Origin: Rariglobus sp. | Lineage (GTDB): Bacteria > Verrucomicrobiota > Verrucomicrobiia > Opitutales > Opitutaceae | DNA: 64,000 bases | Assembly: GCA_029266495.1 (NCBI GenBank) | Contig: JAQSWS010000027.1 | Coordinates: 1 to 64,000, forward strand | Direction: 5' to 3' | Shown here: positions 1-8,549 of the stretch, piece after piece | Position numbering within the stretch: position 1 is the stretch's first letter | Layout: every line of letters begins with the position of its first letter | Made by a program: the position numbers and the translations under genes | Notes under the pieces: model-generated | The model's input: the letters and a program-made list of their open reading frames with translations, nothing else | What the model was told of the DNA's origin: nothing | Database searches by the model: none

Positions 1-373
1 CGATCAACCCCAGCGCATTGTCCCGTTTGTCGCAGATCAGAATCTTGATCGCGGTGGAGTAGAACTTCTGTCCATTCGCGTCGACGGACTCCTGGAGCCT
101 GACCACCGGGGTCTGGGTTTCAAACAGGTGGGTTTCGGCGGCATAAAACGACTCGGCCAGCCGGGCGGGAAACAGGTCGAAATCGTTTTTCCCAAGCACC
201 TCCGCCTCGGTGCGTCCAAGGTGGGCCAGGTGCGCACGATTGCTGAAAAGAAAACGGCCTTCGGCGTCCTTGATGAACACGTAATCGCGCACCTCATCGA
301 GAATCGTCAGCAACGGGCCGCCCCGTTGCGTTTTCACATAAACGGCCAAATCGTAGGCATCGATTTTAATCAT
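1..373 (-). CDS. PAS-domain protein, 3' end cut off by window edge
   Basis: Reading the minus strand from the ATG at 371-373 gives an open frame of 124 codons that leaves the window without a stop. After about 20 residues there is a typical PAS start (DYVFIKDAEGRFLFSNRAHL), followed by GRTEAEVLGKNDFDLFP, the usual PAS core and helix pattern. PAS domains sense small ligands, redox state or light, and are usually joined to a kinase, GGDEF or other output domain; here the output lies outside the window. The gene lies 160 bp downstream of the frameshifted secreted protein, in the same direction. A PAS fold is well supported; the output type is unknown. Confidence 0.75.
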   Translation of the reverse strand, partial: MIKIDAYDLAVYVKTQRGGPLLTILDEVRDYVFIKDAEGRFLFSNRAHLAHLGRTEAEVLGKNDFDLFPARLAESFYAAETHLFETQTPVVRLQESVDANGQKFYSTAIKILICDKRDNALGLI

Positions 374-533
374 GGGGGGTAGAGATTGAAGCGTGGTCAT
401 TTACTATTGCTGAGACGTCTGGATTCCAAGCGGAGAACACCGCATGTGAACGAATTGGGGGGAAATCCTGATGCTGCAAAAACAGGCTCGGCTCCTGGCG
501 CGCCGAGGGGGATTGGCCGCGACGAACGCACTT

Positions 534-2466
534 TTATTTCCCGGTGTCCGCCGCCGGGGGAATCTGCGCCTCGAGCTGGGTCATGATTTCCTCGCTTACC
601 CGGGTGAGGCCGGCGCGGGCGAGCTGGCTGGCGGGATGAATATCCTGTGCGGCGAGGTATTGGGTGAGACTGGCGGCGTAGCGCTGGCTCCCCTCATAAC
701 GTTTGGCCTGGTCGAGGCGGCCGACAAACTCGGCCACGCGGGGCGCGAGCTGGGCCATGCGCTGGTTCAACACCACGTCGTTGGGTGCGAAAGCCGTGGC
801 ACCCGCAAGGGCCTCCCACGCGGAGAATGCATTGTTTTGCGCAAGCAATTCCTCCGTCTGGGCGAGATAGATTTCCACGCGGGCCATACGATCGATCACC
901 GCAGCGAGCTGGGGTCCGCGCACCCGGTCGTTGAGGAACGCCACGCCGAGCTCCGCGCGCCGTTCGTAAATGCGCCGGAAATCCTCCCGCTTGAAGGCGT
1001 CGTCGAAGACCACGGCGGCCTGGGTGCCGAGATCGGCCTGCGAAGCCATGTTTTCGGTGTAGTTTCGGATCGCCGGATTAAGGGGCCACAGTTGCGCGGC
1101 CTTTTCCACGAACTCCTGGGCCCGGTTGTAGTCACCCGTGGCGGCGGCCTGCTGGGCGGCGTTGAGCGAAAGTGTGCTCATGCGCTGGGCGGAGCGCACG
1201 GCCGAGCTGACCTCTTGGGCGCGGAAATCCTTCGTCAGCGTGCCGATCTCCTCGGTGAGCGCGATGACCGCGTCGAAGTCCCGCAGGTCGGCGAGCTTTC
1301 TCGCCTCGTCCACCTTTCGATAGAGCGTGAGCAGCGCCTCCTTGCGGGCGGGTTCAAACTGGGTGACCGAAGGCAGGTATTCACCCAGGAAAAATGTGTC
1401 CTGCAGGCGTTCGAGCGCGCCGATCTTGCGGCCGTTGCAAAAAGAGACTGATGATCTGGCTTTGAAATTGAATCTTCGCCTGGGTGACCGACAGAAGGCC
1501 GGCGGCTTCGAGGGACTTGATCTTGGCCTCGGTCTCCGCGAGTTCCCGCGCGCGGAAGATCTGCCCGAGCGGGCCGGCGGTGTTGCCCGTGCCCACCGTC
1601 TGCCGCGCCTGGCCGGAATTGCCGCCGCTCCCTCCGCCCGACCGGTTGTTGTTATTGCCATTGCCCGTGCCGCCGACGGTGACGGTGGTGCCTCCCGAGC
1701 TGACCGTGGTGCTGCCGCTTCCGCTCCCCCCGTTTGAATTGTTGGAACCGGAGTTGCTGGCGGAACCGGAATTGAGACCGCCCAGCAACGCGGAGCTGGA
1801 AATGGTGTCGGCGGCGCCGCGGCCCGCTTGCGAAACGAAGGCGTCGCCGGCGTAAACCACGCTGGCGGCCTGCTGGCGGCGGATGCGGTCAAGCTCGGTC
1901 TGGGTGACGCTGAACGCCTGCTTTTCGTCCCGGATGCGCCAGGCGTTGAAAATCTGGTTCGCCACGCCAAGGCTGTTGCCGCCGTCCACTTCGTATTCAG
2001 CAGCTCGATACAAAAGCTTCCAGGCCTCGACCACGCTGTCCTGCGACCCGTCGGCGGTGCGGGTCGAGAGGAGCTTGAAAATCTCATCGACGGTTGCGCC
2101 GTAAAGATCCTGGTCCCGCGTGGCCGGCAATGAGAGGTAGCGCTCGAAACGTCCGCGGAAGACGCGGAACTGGCCGATGTCGTAGGTGTGCCCCTTCCAA
2201 GTCATCGTGCCGGTCTCCGGATTGATGGAATCCGAGTTCGCGTCGAAGGCCTTGTTAATGATCTGAAGCAGGGTGCCGCTCTCCATGCTGTTGATGTTGA
2301 CCGCGCGGGCCTGGGATTCGGTCGCGCCGGAGCGGGTGTCGGGACGGGTCTCGGCGGCCTTGCTTGCGGCCGCGGTGGCCGGGCCGCTGGCGCCCACGGG
2401 GGCATCCTGGGCTTCGAGAACGGAGACGCCGGCGGACAGGGCTAGAAAAAGGGAGAGACGGCGCAT
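534..2466 (-). CDS. Secreted hypothetical protein interrupted by a frameshift
   Basis: The frame starting at 2466 encodes a signal peptide (MRRLSLFLALSAG, cleavage near VLEAQ), a globular region, and a Gly/Asn/Ser-rich linker at about residues 240-300. It then runs into an incompatible tail. In the next frame the protein continues smoothly as a helix-rich, TPR-like region to a stop at 534. Removing one base from the five-A run at 1439-1443 (plus strand) joins the halves into about 643 residues. Amino-acid composition is natural on both sides of the joint. I do not recognise the family. It starts 2 nt after the lipoprotein gene, so the two are probably translated together. The shift may be a sequencing error or a real mutation; the local sequence does not resemble a known programmed +1 site. 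Confidence 0.7.
1439..1443 (-). other. Apparent frameshift site in a homopolymer
   Basis: Five A residues on the plus strand (five T in the gene). Upstream coding continues only if one base is skipped here. The annotated span of 1933 nt is one more than a multiple of three, consistent with a single inserted base. Confidence 0.65.
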
Positions 2467-2468
2467 GG

Positions 2469-2819
2469 TCAGAGTTTTTTGAGACGCTCAACGTAGAGGA
2501 GCCCGCCCTTGCGCACGGTGATTTCAAAGCGGTAGCGCTGGGCGACGAGCAGGTTGGCCTTCATGGAATCGGCGATGAACACCGGCAGACGGGCATCGCC
2601 GCGCAGCGTGCGCACCGCGATAAGACGGCCGACTCCTTCGCGCCAGTTGAGCTGCGCGTCGATCTCGGCCTCGAGTTCGTAGCGGTTGCCCTGCAGGTTG
2701 TCGGGCGCGGCGAGAAACGCCTGCACGGGAAACGGTTCACCCGAACGTCCGCAGCCGGAGCCGAGAAACAGGGCGGCGGCAAAGGCCGCAGGGATCAAAA
2801 AACGACTCACGAAGCGCAT
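2469..2819 (-). CDS. Small lipoprotein
   Basis: A protein of 116 residues starting at the ATG at 2817-2819. It begins MRFVSRF followed by a hydrophobic stretch and a clear lipobox (LGSGC), so the mature protein should be lipid-anchored at Cys24 or so. The remainder is a compact domain rich in beta-prone segments (ELEAEIDAQLNW, LPVFIADSM, YRFEITVRKGG). Longer starts at 2834 and 2882 are open but lie in or against the end of the transporter gene and would bury the signal peptide. It sits between the ABC transporter (33 nt upstream) and the secreted protein (2 nt downstream), suggesting one transcript. The family is not recognised. Confidence 0.7.
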   Translation of the reverse strand: MRFVSRFLIPAAFAAALFLGSGCGRSGEPFPVQAFLAAPDNLQGNRYELEAEIDAQLNWREGVGRLIAVRTLRGDARLPVFIADSMKANLLVAQRYRFEITVRKGGLLYVERLKKL

Positions 2820-2851
2820 TGACGACAACGGCATGGGGTGGGCCGCAACCG

Positions 2852-4549
2852 TCACGGCCAACACTTTTTCTGGCAACCCCAAAACACCAGCGCGGCCCCT
2901 ATGATAAAGTGGATCGCGAGCACGCCCGTGGAAATCACGGGAGGCGCCAGCCAGCTTTTATCCAGCATCGTCACCGCATCGTAAAAACGCGAATCCGTCA
3001 TCGCGGTGAGATAGCCCGCCCATCCCCAATACGTTGCAATGAATGGCCGCACCGCCCACACGAGCGCCGCCGGCAGCGCCAGGACAACCCCCGAGAGCGG
3101 CAGTTGAAAACCCACCAGATAGATCGAAAGCAGCGAAGCCTTGTCTGGCGAAGACAGCACGGCGGACAACCCGAGGCAGACCACGCTCATCGAGGCCCCC
3201 GTGGCGCTGAGAACCGCCAGTTGAGCCCCCCACCCGCCCGGAAATTCACACAGCAGTTTCACGAAGACGGTCATCCACACGCCTTGCGCGGCACCCAGGA
3301 GCGCCGTGTAAATGAGCTTGGACCACGCATACGCCGACGGGCGCAGGCCCGACATGCGTTCCTTCTCATAAAGCGTGCGCTCGGCGGCGATCTCACGGGC
3401 TCCGTTGTTGCTTCCCATCAAGCACAGCAGGATCACCTGAAAAATAATCAGTCCCGACACCAAAGTCGCCGTCTCCGCCGCTGACTGGCGATAAGCCGCG
3501 CGCGCCTGCAACGTCTCGAGGAATCCCCCCGTGTTCTCCAGCGCGAGGACCTTCATCTGCGGCAATCCACCGAGGGCAAAAATCACCACCAGGCAGGGAA
3601 ACCCAAACGTGATCGCCAAGGTAAGCAGCAGGTAGCCGCGATCGCGCACCAGCAACCGCCAGCGACGCGCGAGCAACGTGGCCAGTTGCGACATCGCGGA
3701 CGGGCGTTCCGCCGGCCGGCGGGCTTCAGACGGCGCCGGCTCGAACCCGGACGGGCGCATCCCTGCGTCGCCGTCCGCCACCGAGGCGGCAAAACGTTCC
3801 TGCCAGTGCTCCCGTGATTGCCCGCTCAGGCGGTCATAGAGTTCCAGCGCATCGGCGATTTGAAAATGCTCCAGCATCGCCGCCAGCGGCCCCTGCCAGA
3901 CCACCACTCCCTCGAAAACCACCGTGATGGTGTCGAATTGAGAAAGCTTCGCCAGGTTGTGAATGACGCAAACCACGGTCTTGTTTCGCTGCTCCACGAG
4001 CGCGCGCAGCACCGCAATAATCTGGTCCTCCGAACGCGGATCCAGTCCGCTGGTCACCTCGTCACACAGCAGGCAGGTCGGATCAGTGGTGAGTTCGAGC
4101 GCAAGGCCGAGGCGGCGCAGCTGGCCGCCGCTGAGCTTTTCCACCGCAGTGGCGCCGCGTTCGGCGAGACCGACGAGCTGCAAGAGCTCGGCGTTCCTGA
4201 CGGCAAGAGCCGTGTCATCACTTTTCTGATACAATTTCAAGGCGCAGCCGACCGCCTCGGACACGGTGAGTTTTCCATGCGCAATGCTGAATTGCGGGGC
4301 AAACGCCACCTCGCGCAGCAACTCCTCGCGCGAGGCCACCATGCGGCCATGGAGCCACACCTCGCCCTCGGTGGGCAGAATATCGAGAATGCCCTTGAGC
4401 AGGGTCGTCTTTCCGCAGCCGGAGGGTCCGATGAGGGCGTGCAATCCGCCGGCGGAGAATTGCGCGGTGGCGGCGTGGACAAGTGCGGCCGCGCCGGAAC
4501 GGGGACGGACGGTGAGATTGCGACAAGCAAGCATGGGGAGTCGCGGCAT
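2852..4549 (-). CDS. ABCG-like ABC transporter (ATPase fused to membrane domain)
   Basis: An ATPase domain leads a C-terminal membrane domain, the ABCG half-transporter order. Walker A is GPSGCGKTT (about residues 41-49), the signature LSGGQ is at about 139, and Walker B with catalytic Glu is LLCDE at about 160. The second half has about six hydrophobic segments and the ABC2-type motif AAERTLYEKERMSG. It probably works as a dimer in the inner membrane as an exporter; the substrate is not deducible. The start is placed at MPRLPML (4549) because upstream in-frame sequence is unlike the family; 4552 and 4534 are alternatives. The gene is divergent from the GIDE-LemA gene with about 100 bp between them, and leads the lipoprotein gene. 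Confidence 0.85.
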   Translation of the reverse strand: MPRLPMLACRNLTVRPRSGAAALVHAATAQFSAGGLHALIGPSGCGKTTLLKGILDILPTEGEVWLHGRMVASREELLREVAFAPQFSIAHGKLTVSEAVGCALKLYQKSDDTALAVRNAELLQLVGLAERGATAVEKLSGGQLRRLGLALELTTDPTCLLCDEVTSGLDPRSEDQIIAVLRALVEQRNKTVVCVIHNLAKLSQFDTITVVFEGVVVWQGPLAAMLEHFQIADALELYDRLSGQSREHWQERFAASVADGDAGMRPSGFEPAPSEARRPAERPSAMSQLATLLARRWRLLVRDRGYLLLTLAITFGFPCLVVIFALGGLPQMKVLALENTGGFLETLQARAAYRQSAAETATLVSGLIIFQVILLCLMGSNNGAREIAAERTLYEKERMSGLRPSAYAWSKLIYTALLGAAQGVWMTVFVKLLCEFPGGWGAQLAVLSATGASMSVVCLGLSAVLSSPDKASLLSIYLVGFQLPLSGVVLALPAALVWAVRPFIATYWGWAGYLTAMTDSRFYDAVTMLDKSWLAPPVISTGVLAIHFIIGAALVFWGCQKKCWP

Positions 4550-4650
4550 CATCACGGAAGCGGGGAAAGACGGAAGCACGGAAACGGTCCGCCCGTTGAT
4601 TGCCGGCGATTGCCAAGCCCGTCCGTTGCACCACAACCAAAGCACCTCAA

Positions 4651-5952
4651 ATGAATGATGCCCCGCTCGTCGTGCTGATCGGATCCCTGCTCTCCGCCGC
4701 GTGCCTGTGGGCCAGCCTCCGGTTGCGCCGCCGTCAACGCCTGCTTCACGATCTGCCCACCTCGAAAACCCTCGGGGTGTTCATCGGCATGGTGGAGCTC
4801 AAGGGCACTGCGGAAAGCGAGGAGCCGCTCACCAGTCATCTCGCCGGATGCGCCTGCGTGCTCTACGACTGGACGGTCCAGGAACACTGGTCGCGCACCG
4901 TCACGAGAACCGACAGCAAGGGACGTCGCACCACCCGCCGTGAAAGTGGCTGGAAAACCGTCGCGCACGGCGGCTATTCGATTCCTTTTTATCTCCGCGA
5001 TGACGAGGGCCTCGTGCTCGTGCGGCCCAAGGATGCGGCGCTTGAACTGCTCACCGTCTTCGACGAAACAGTCGATGACAGCCATCCGCTTTACTATGCC
5101 AAGGGTCCGCATGATGCCATCGCTCACTCCGATCACCGGCGGCGGTTTGCAGAAGAGGCGATTCCGCTTCACGCGCCCATCTACGTCGTCGGCACGGCGC
5201 GCGAACGCAGCGACGTGGTCGCACCGGAAATCGCCGCACAAGACGAGTCCCCGCTCTACCTCATTTCCGTGCGCAGCGAAGAACGCGTGCAATCGAGCCT
5301 CGCCCGCTGGTCCTGGTTTTGGTGGACGCTCGGGCTGATCATTGCCGGCGTGCCGTTCATGCTCTCCTTCTCGCCGGAAGCCCACCCGTGGCAAACCACA
5401 CCCGTCCGGGCCGCATGGCTTCTCGCAGCCTATCTCGCGCTCTGGACCGGCGCCTGGGCCTGGATGGCTTACAACAGCCTCGTCGGCCTGCGCGAACGCG
5501 TGCGCCAGGCCGGATCACTCATCGATGTGCAACTCAAACGCCGTCACGATCTGATCCCCGGACTCGCTTCCGCGGTGGCTGCGCTCGGGGCACATGAACG
5601 CGATACCCAGGAGGCAGTCGCTGTGCTGCGGGCACAACTTGCAGCCACACCTGCCGGCGTCCAGGGACCGGACTTCGCCGGAGTCTCCGGCAGCCTGCAT
5701 GCCGTGATCGAACGTTACCCCGAAATCAAAGCCAGCTCCGGGTTCACCACGTTGCACACGCAACTGGTCGAGACCGAGCAACGCATTGCGCTCGCACGCT
5801 CCTATTACAACGACATCGCCACCCAGTTCGCCACCCGGCTTGCAACCGTGCCCGACGCACTGGTCGCCCGGCTGGGGGCGATGCGACCCGAACCGTTGCT
5901 GGCGGCGGCGGATTTCGAACGCGCCTCCGTGGCCGTAAAACTGGTCCGCTGA
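4651..5952 (+). CDS. Membrane protein with GIDE-like and LemA-like domains
   Basis: 433 residues. A membrane segment (about 5-22) is followed by a region resembling the GIDE domain of MUL1-type proteins (FIGMVELKGTAES at about 45, HLAGCACVLYDWTVQE at about 63). Two more membrane segments (about 222-242 and 253-275) follow, then a LemA-like helical domain beginning YNSLVGLRERVRQAGSL and LIDVQLKRRHDLIPGL, the LemA hallmark. LemA proteins are membrane-anchored helical proteins of unclear role; GIDE domains accompany a RING finger in eukaryotic MUL1, but no RING is present. The ATG at 4651 is preferred over 4600, since the membrane segment follows it directly. A role in envelope stress is only a guess. 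Confidence 0.75.
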   Translation: MNDAPLVVLIGSLLSAACLWASLRLRRRQRLLHDLPTSKTLGVFIGMVELKGTAESEEPLTSHLAGCACVLYDWTVQEHWSRTVTRTDSKGRRTTRRESGWKTVAHGGYSIPFYLRDDEGLVLVRPKDAALELLTVFDETVDDSHPLYYAKGPHDAIAHSDHRRRFAEEAIPLHAPIYVVGTARERSDVVAPEIAAQDESPLYLISVRSEERVQSSLARWSWFWWTLGLIIAGVPFMLSFSPEAHPWQTTPVRAAWLLAAYLALWTGAWAWMAYNSLVGLRERVRQAGSLIDVQLKRRHDLIPGLASAVAALGAHERDTQEAVAVLRAQLAATPAGVQGPDFAGVSGSLHAVIERYPEIKASSGFTTLHTQLVETEQRIALARSYYNDIATQFATRLATVPDALVARLGAMRPEPLLAAADFERASVAVKLVR

Positions 5953-6002
5953 ACGGCGCACGCAGTCTTCCCATCCCGTTTCAACCTGCTACTCAGATCG
6001 CC

Positions 6003-6488
6003 GTGGCCAAACCCGTTTATCTCATCGTCGCCTGCTCCGAGAATCGCGTGATCGGTCGTCGCGGCGGCCTGCCGTGGTCGATCCCGGAAGACTCGCGTTT
6101 TTTCCAGGATAAGACCCGTGGCCACACCGTGATCATGGGCTCGCACTCGTTCGGCGAGTGGCCGGGTTGCGTGAAGGGGCGCGATGTCGTTGTGATCACC
6201 CACGAGCCCGAAAAAATCCCCGCCGGTGTGCACGCCGTCCACAGTCTCCCGGAAGCCATCAAAGTCGCCCAAGGCCTGCGTGGAGACATCTACCTCTGCG
6301 GCGGACAACGTGTTTACGAAGAAGGCCTGGCGCTCGGCGACCGTCTTTATCTCACGCTCGTCCATGCCATGATCGATGATGGCGATACCTTTTTCCCTGA
6401 TTGGAGACGATATTTTCCCCGCGAAATCGCCCGCCGTGAAAGCAGCGATGAGCACTGGCGATATACGTTCCTGACGTTGGAAAAGTAA
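6003..6488 (+). CDS. folA: Dihydrofolate reductase
   Basis: 161 residues, the usual length for bacterial DHFR, with a GTG start. It reduces dihydrofolate to tetrahydrofolate using NADPH in the cytoplasm, supplying one-carbon metabolism. Conserved features in order are the N-terminal strand YLIVACSENRVIG, the active-site loop GGLPWSIPEDSRFF (acidic residue at the D27 position of E. coli), the NADPH-binding segment HTVIMG, and IYLCGGQRVYEEGL. No thymidylate synthase gene is adjacent. It lies 50 nt after the GIDE-LemA gene and converges on the glutamine synthetase gene. Confidence 0.92.
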   Translation: MAKPVYLIVACSENRVIGRRGGLPWSIPEDSRFFQDKTRGHTVIMGSHSFGEWPGCVKGRDVVVITHEPEKIPAGVHAVHSLPEAIKVAQGLRGDIYLCGGQRVYEEGLALGDRLYLTLVHAMIDDGDTFFPDWRRYFPREIARRESSDEHWRYTFLTLEK

Positions 6489-6539
6489 CGCGTGGACACG
6501 CGCTGGAACTGCCTGAAATCCATCTGGGAATCCGACCGT

Positions 6540-6598
6540 AGGGCTGGCGCTTGCGCCATGCCTTCGAGCTGATGAGGCAACGCGCAAGCGCCAGCCCT
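6540..6598. repeat. REP-like palindrome between convergent genes
   Basis: A perfect 17-bp inverted repeat: 6540-6556 (AGGGCTGGCGCTTGCGC) pairs with 6582-6598 across a 25-nt loop. It lies in the convergent gap between folA and the glutamine synthetase gene and resembles the other GC-rich palindromes at 9804, 15073 and 27612. Confidence 0.75.
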
Positions 6599-6648
6599 GC
6601 ACGCCAAGATCGCCACATGCATGGTGAGGGCGCGACGCACCACTTCAT

Positions 6649-6682
6649 AAAAAAAGCGGCCTCACCCAGGTGAAGCCGCTTT
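6649..6682 (-). terminator. Rho-independent terminator of the glutamine synthetase gene
   Basis: On the minus strand AAAGCGGC..TCACC pairs with GGTGA..GCCGCTTT, forming a stem of about 14 bp with one wobble, followed by a run of seven T. It begins about 50 nt past the stop codon at 6733. Confidence 0.85.
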
Positions 6683-6732
6683 GAAAAAAGACATGCGGGA
6701 CTCCCACGAGCCCCGCATGGAACAGAACCAGA

Positions 6733-7767
6733 TTACTTGGTCGGAACCGAAGCGATCGTCTTGAGGATGCGGGAGGCAACCTCGTAGGGATTCGCAGCGG
6801 AGTTCGGACGGCGGTCCTCAAGGTAGCCCCTGTAGCCGTTGTTGATAAAGCTGTGGGGGATGCGGATCGAGGCACCACGGTCGGCGAGACCGTAGGTGAA
6901 CTTGTCGATCGACTGGGTCTCGTGGAGACCGGTGAGGCGCATGTGGTTGTCCGGACCATACACGGCAATGTGCTCGTCCATGTATTTGGCGAACGCAGCC
7001 ATGAGCTTCTCGAAGTATTCCTTGCCACCGGTTTCACGCATGAAGGTGGTGGAGAAGTTCGAGTGCATGCCGGAGCCGTTCCAATCGAGGGCCTTGCCCC
7101 AGATGTCACGGATCGGTTTGCAGTGGAACTCGACATCAACCTGATACTTTTCGCAAAGGCGGATCAGGATGTAGCGGGCAACCCAAACATCATCGGCGGC
7201 CTTCTTGGAGCCCTTGCCGAAGATCTGGAATTCCCACTGTCCGGAAGCGACCTCGGCATTGATGCCCTCGTGGTTGATACCGGCGTCCAAGCAGAGATCG
7301 AGGTGCTCCTCGACGATCTGGCGGGCGACGTCACCGACGTTCTTGTAGCCCACGCCCGTGTAGTAGGGGCCTTGGGGGGCGGGATAGCCGCCCTCGGGGA
7401 AGCCGAGAGGACGACCGTCCTGATAGAGGAAATACTCCTGCTCGAAGCCGAACCAGGTGCCTTCGTCGTCGACGATGGTGGCGCGGGAGTTCGTGATGTG
7501 CGGGGTCTTTCCGTCCGGCATCATCACTTCGCACATGACCAGCACGCCGTTCTTACGGGTGGAGTCAGGATACACGGCCACCGGCTTCAGCACGCAGTCG
7601 GAGCTTTTGCCCTCGGCCTGCTGGGTCGAGCTGCCGTCGAAGCCCCAATTGGGAAGGTCCTCGAGCTTGGGAAAGCTGCTGAATTCCTTGATCTGTGTTT
7701 TGCTGCGCAGGTTGGCTACGGGCTTGTAGCCATCGAGCCAGATGTATTCCAATTTGTATTTGGCCAT
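6733..7767 (-). CDS. glnII: Glutamine synthetase, GSII (eukaryote-like) type
   Basis: 344 residues starting at MAKYKLEYIWLDGYKP, matching GSII length rather than the roughly 470 residues of GSI. It condenses ammonia and glutamate to glutamine with ATP. Diagnostic segments are WGFDGSSTQQAEGKSSDC, the metal-binding FGFEQEYFL, AEVASGQWEFQIFG and WNGSGMHSNFST. The frame is open to 8004 but upstream residues are unrelated to the family. GSII enzymes lack the adenylylation site of GSI, so regulation is probably transcriptional or by product. Downstream is a strong terminator, suggesting a monocistronic unit. No nitrogen regulator lies nearby. Confidence 0.93.
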   Translation of the reverse strand: MAKYKLEYIWLDGYKPVANLRSKTQIKEFSSFPKLEDLPNWGFDGSSTQQAEGKSSDCVLKPVAVYPDSTRKNGVLVMCEVMMPDGKTPHITNSRATIVDDEGTWFGFEQEYFLYQDGRPLGFPEGGYPAPQGPYYTGVGYKNVGDVARQIVEEHLDLCLDAGINHEGINAEVASGQWEFQIFGKGSKKAADDVWVARYILIRLCEKYQVDVEFHCKPIRDIWGKALDWNGSGMHSNFSTTFMRETGGKEYFEKLMAAFAKYMDEHIAVYGPDNHMRLTGLHETQSIDKFTYGLADRGASIRIPHSFINNGYRGYLEDRRPNSAANPYEVASRILKTIASVPTK

Positions 7768-7799
7768 GAGTAGGTAGTTTGTGCGGGTCTGGAAGTGCG

Positions 7800-7830
7800 G
7801 TATTTCGGACAGCGAAAGCAAACGAAATAC
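7800..7830 (-). promoter_or_regulatory. Inverted repeat upstream of glutamine synthetase
   Basis: An 8-bp inverted repeat, GTATTTCG at 7800-7807 and CGAAATAC at 7823-7830, lies 33-63 nt upstream of the start at 7767. It could be an operator or leader hairpin. No sigma-54 promoter pattern was seen around it. Confidence 0.35.
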
Positions 7831-7984
7831 GCAGTCCGAAAACCGTCCGCGTGTATGAGCACCTGTCATGCCAGTGGCAATCGGAACCGAGAGGTTGAAT
7901 GAATTTTTTTCACTCGACCGACGCCTGTCCATCAAGCGGTCCTTGCAAGAACCCGCGGCTGCGCCAACGTTCGCCGAAAGACTG

Positions 7985-8401
7985 ATGCATGAGGTAAAAG
8001 ACACCGCACGCGCCTTGGTAAGAATCGGTTACGATGGTCGTGTGCATAAAACCTTCCGCGGCCACGAAGCCAAGGAACGCTATGAAAACGAAGTGCTTGT
8101 GCTCAAACACCTTGAGCAACAGGGGTGTCCTTTCGTGCCCCGATTGCTTGAAGCCGACCCGGCCCTTTTGAAAATTGTCACGGACAACTGCGGCACCCGC
8201 GTCGACCGCATCAGTGAGGAGAAGATGAAGCAGCTGTTCGCCGAACTGGAGCAATACGGCGTCCGTCACGACGATGCCTTCATGCGCAACATCACTTATC
8301 GGGCGTCAGACGGACGGTTTTGCATCATCGATTTCGAATTCGCGACGCTACTTGATGGCAGCAACCATCCCCCGAAGCCCGCCGAGGGAAATCGTGGTTA
8401 A
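7985..8401 (+). CDS. Protein kinase-fold protein (small, RIO/APH-like)
   Basis: 138 residues from the ATG at 7985; an ATG at 7868 is an alternative, but the extra 39 residues look non-conserved. The sequence reads like a compact kinase fold: a glycine/Lys region (RIGYDGRVHKTFRGHEAKER), a hydrophobic strand at LLKIVTDNCGTRV, a catalytic-loop-like VRHDDAFMRNI with the H-D and N spacing of kinases, and CIIDFEFATLL in place of the DFG segment. It lacks much of the C-lobe of a full kinase. It is upstream of a PP2C phosphatase in the same direction, which suggests a kinase and phosphatase pair. Activity is not certain. Confidence 0.6.
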   Translation: MHEVKDTARALVRIGYDGRVHKTFRGHEAKERYENEVLVLKHLEQQGCPFVPRLLEADPALLKIVTDNCGTRVDRISEEKMKQLFAELEQYGVRHDDAFMRNITYRASDGRFCIIDFEFATLLDGSNHPPKPAEGNRG

Positions 8402-8549
8402 ATTTGCTCAATTCACCCACCCGGTCACGGACCACGTTTGCTCAATAAAACGCATTTTTTTATCAACCGCGCATCACGCTTAAGGAAGAGTTGCTCCCTG
8501 CTTGCGGACTCCTTCAGCTGATCCTTTACGGCCCCCGCTTTTTCGCACA

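Noticed and set aside
1439-1443. Programmed +1 frameshift like that of prfB
   Set aside because: No stop codon or Shine-Dalgarno-like signal at the site, and the codon context is unlike known +1 sites.
7768-7984. Glutamine riboswitch upstream of glutamine synthetase
   Set aside because: Only a simple 8-bp inverted repeat is visible; conserved riboswitch segments were not found.
8502-8549. TTG start for the PP2C phosphatase
   Set aside because: The ATG at 8550 follows and the added residues are not family-like.
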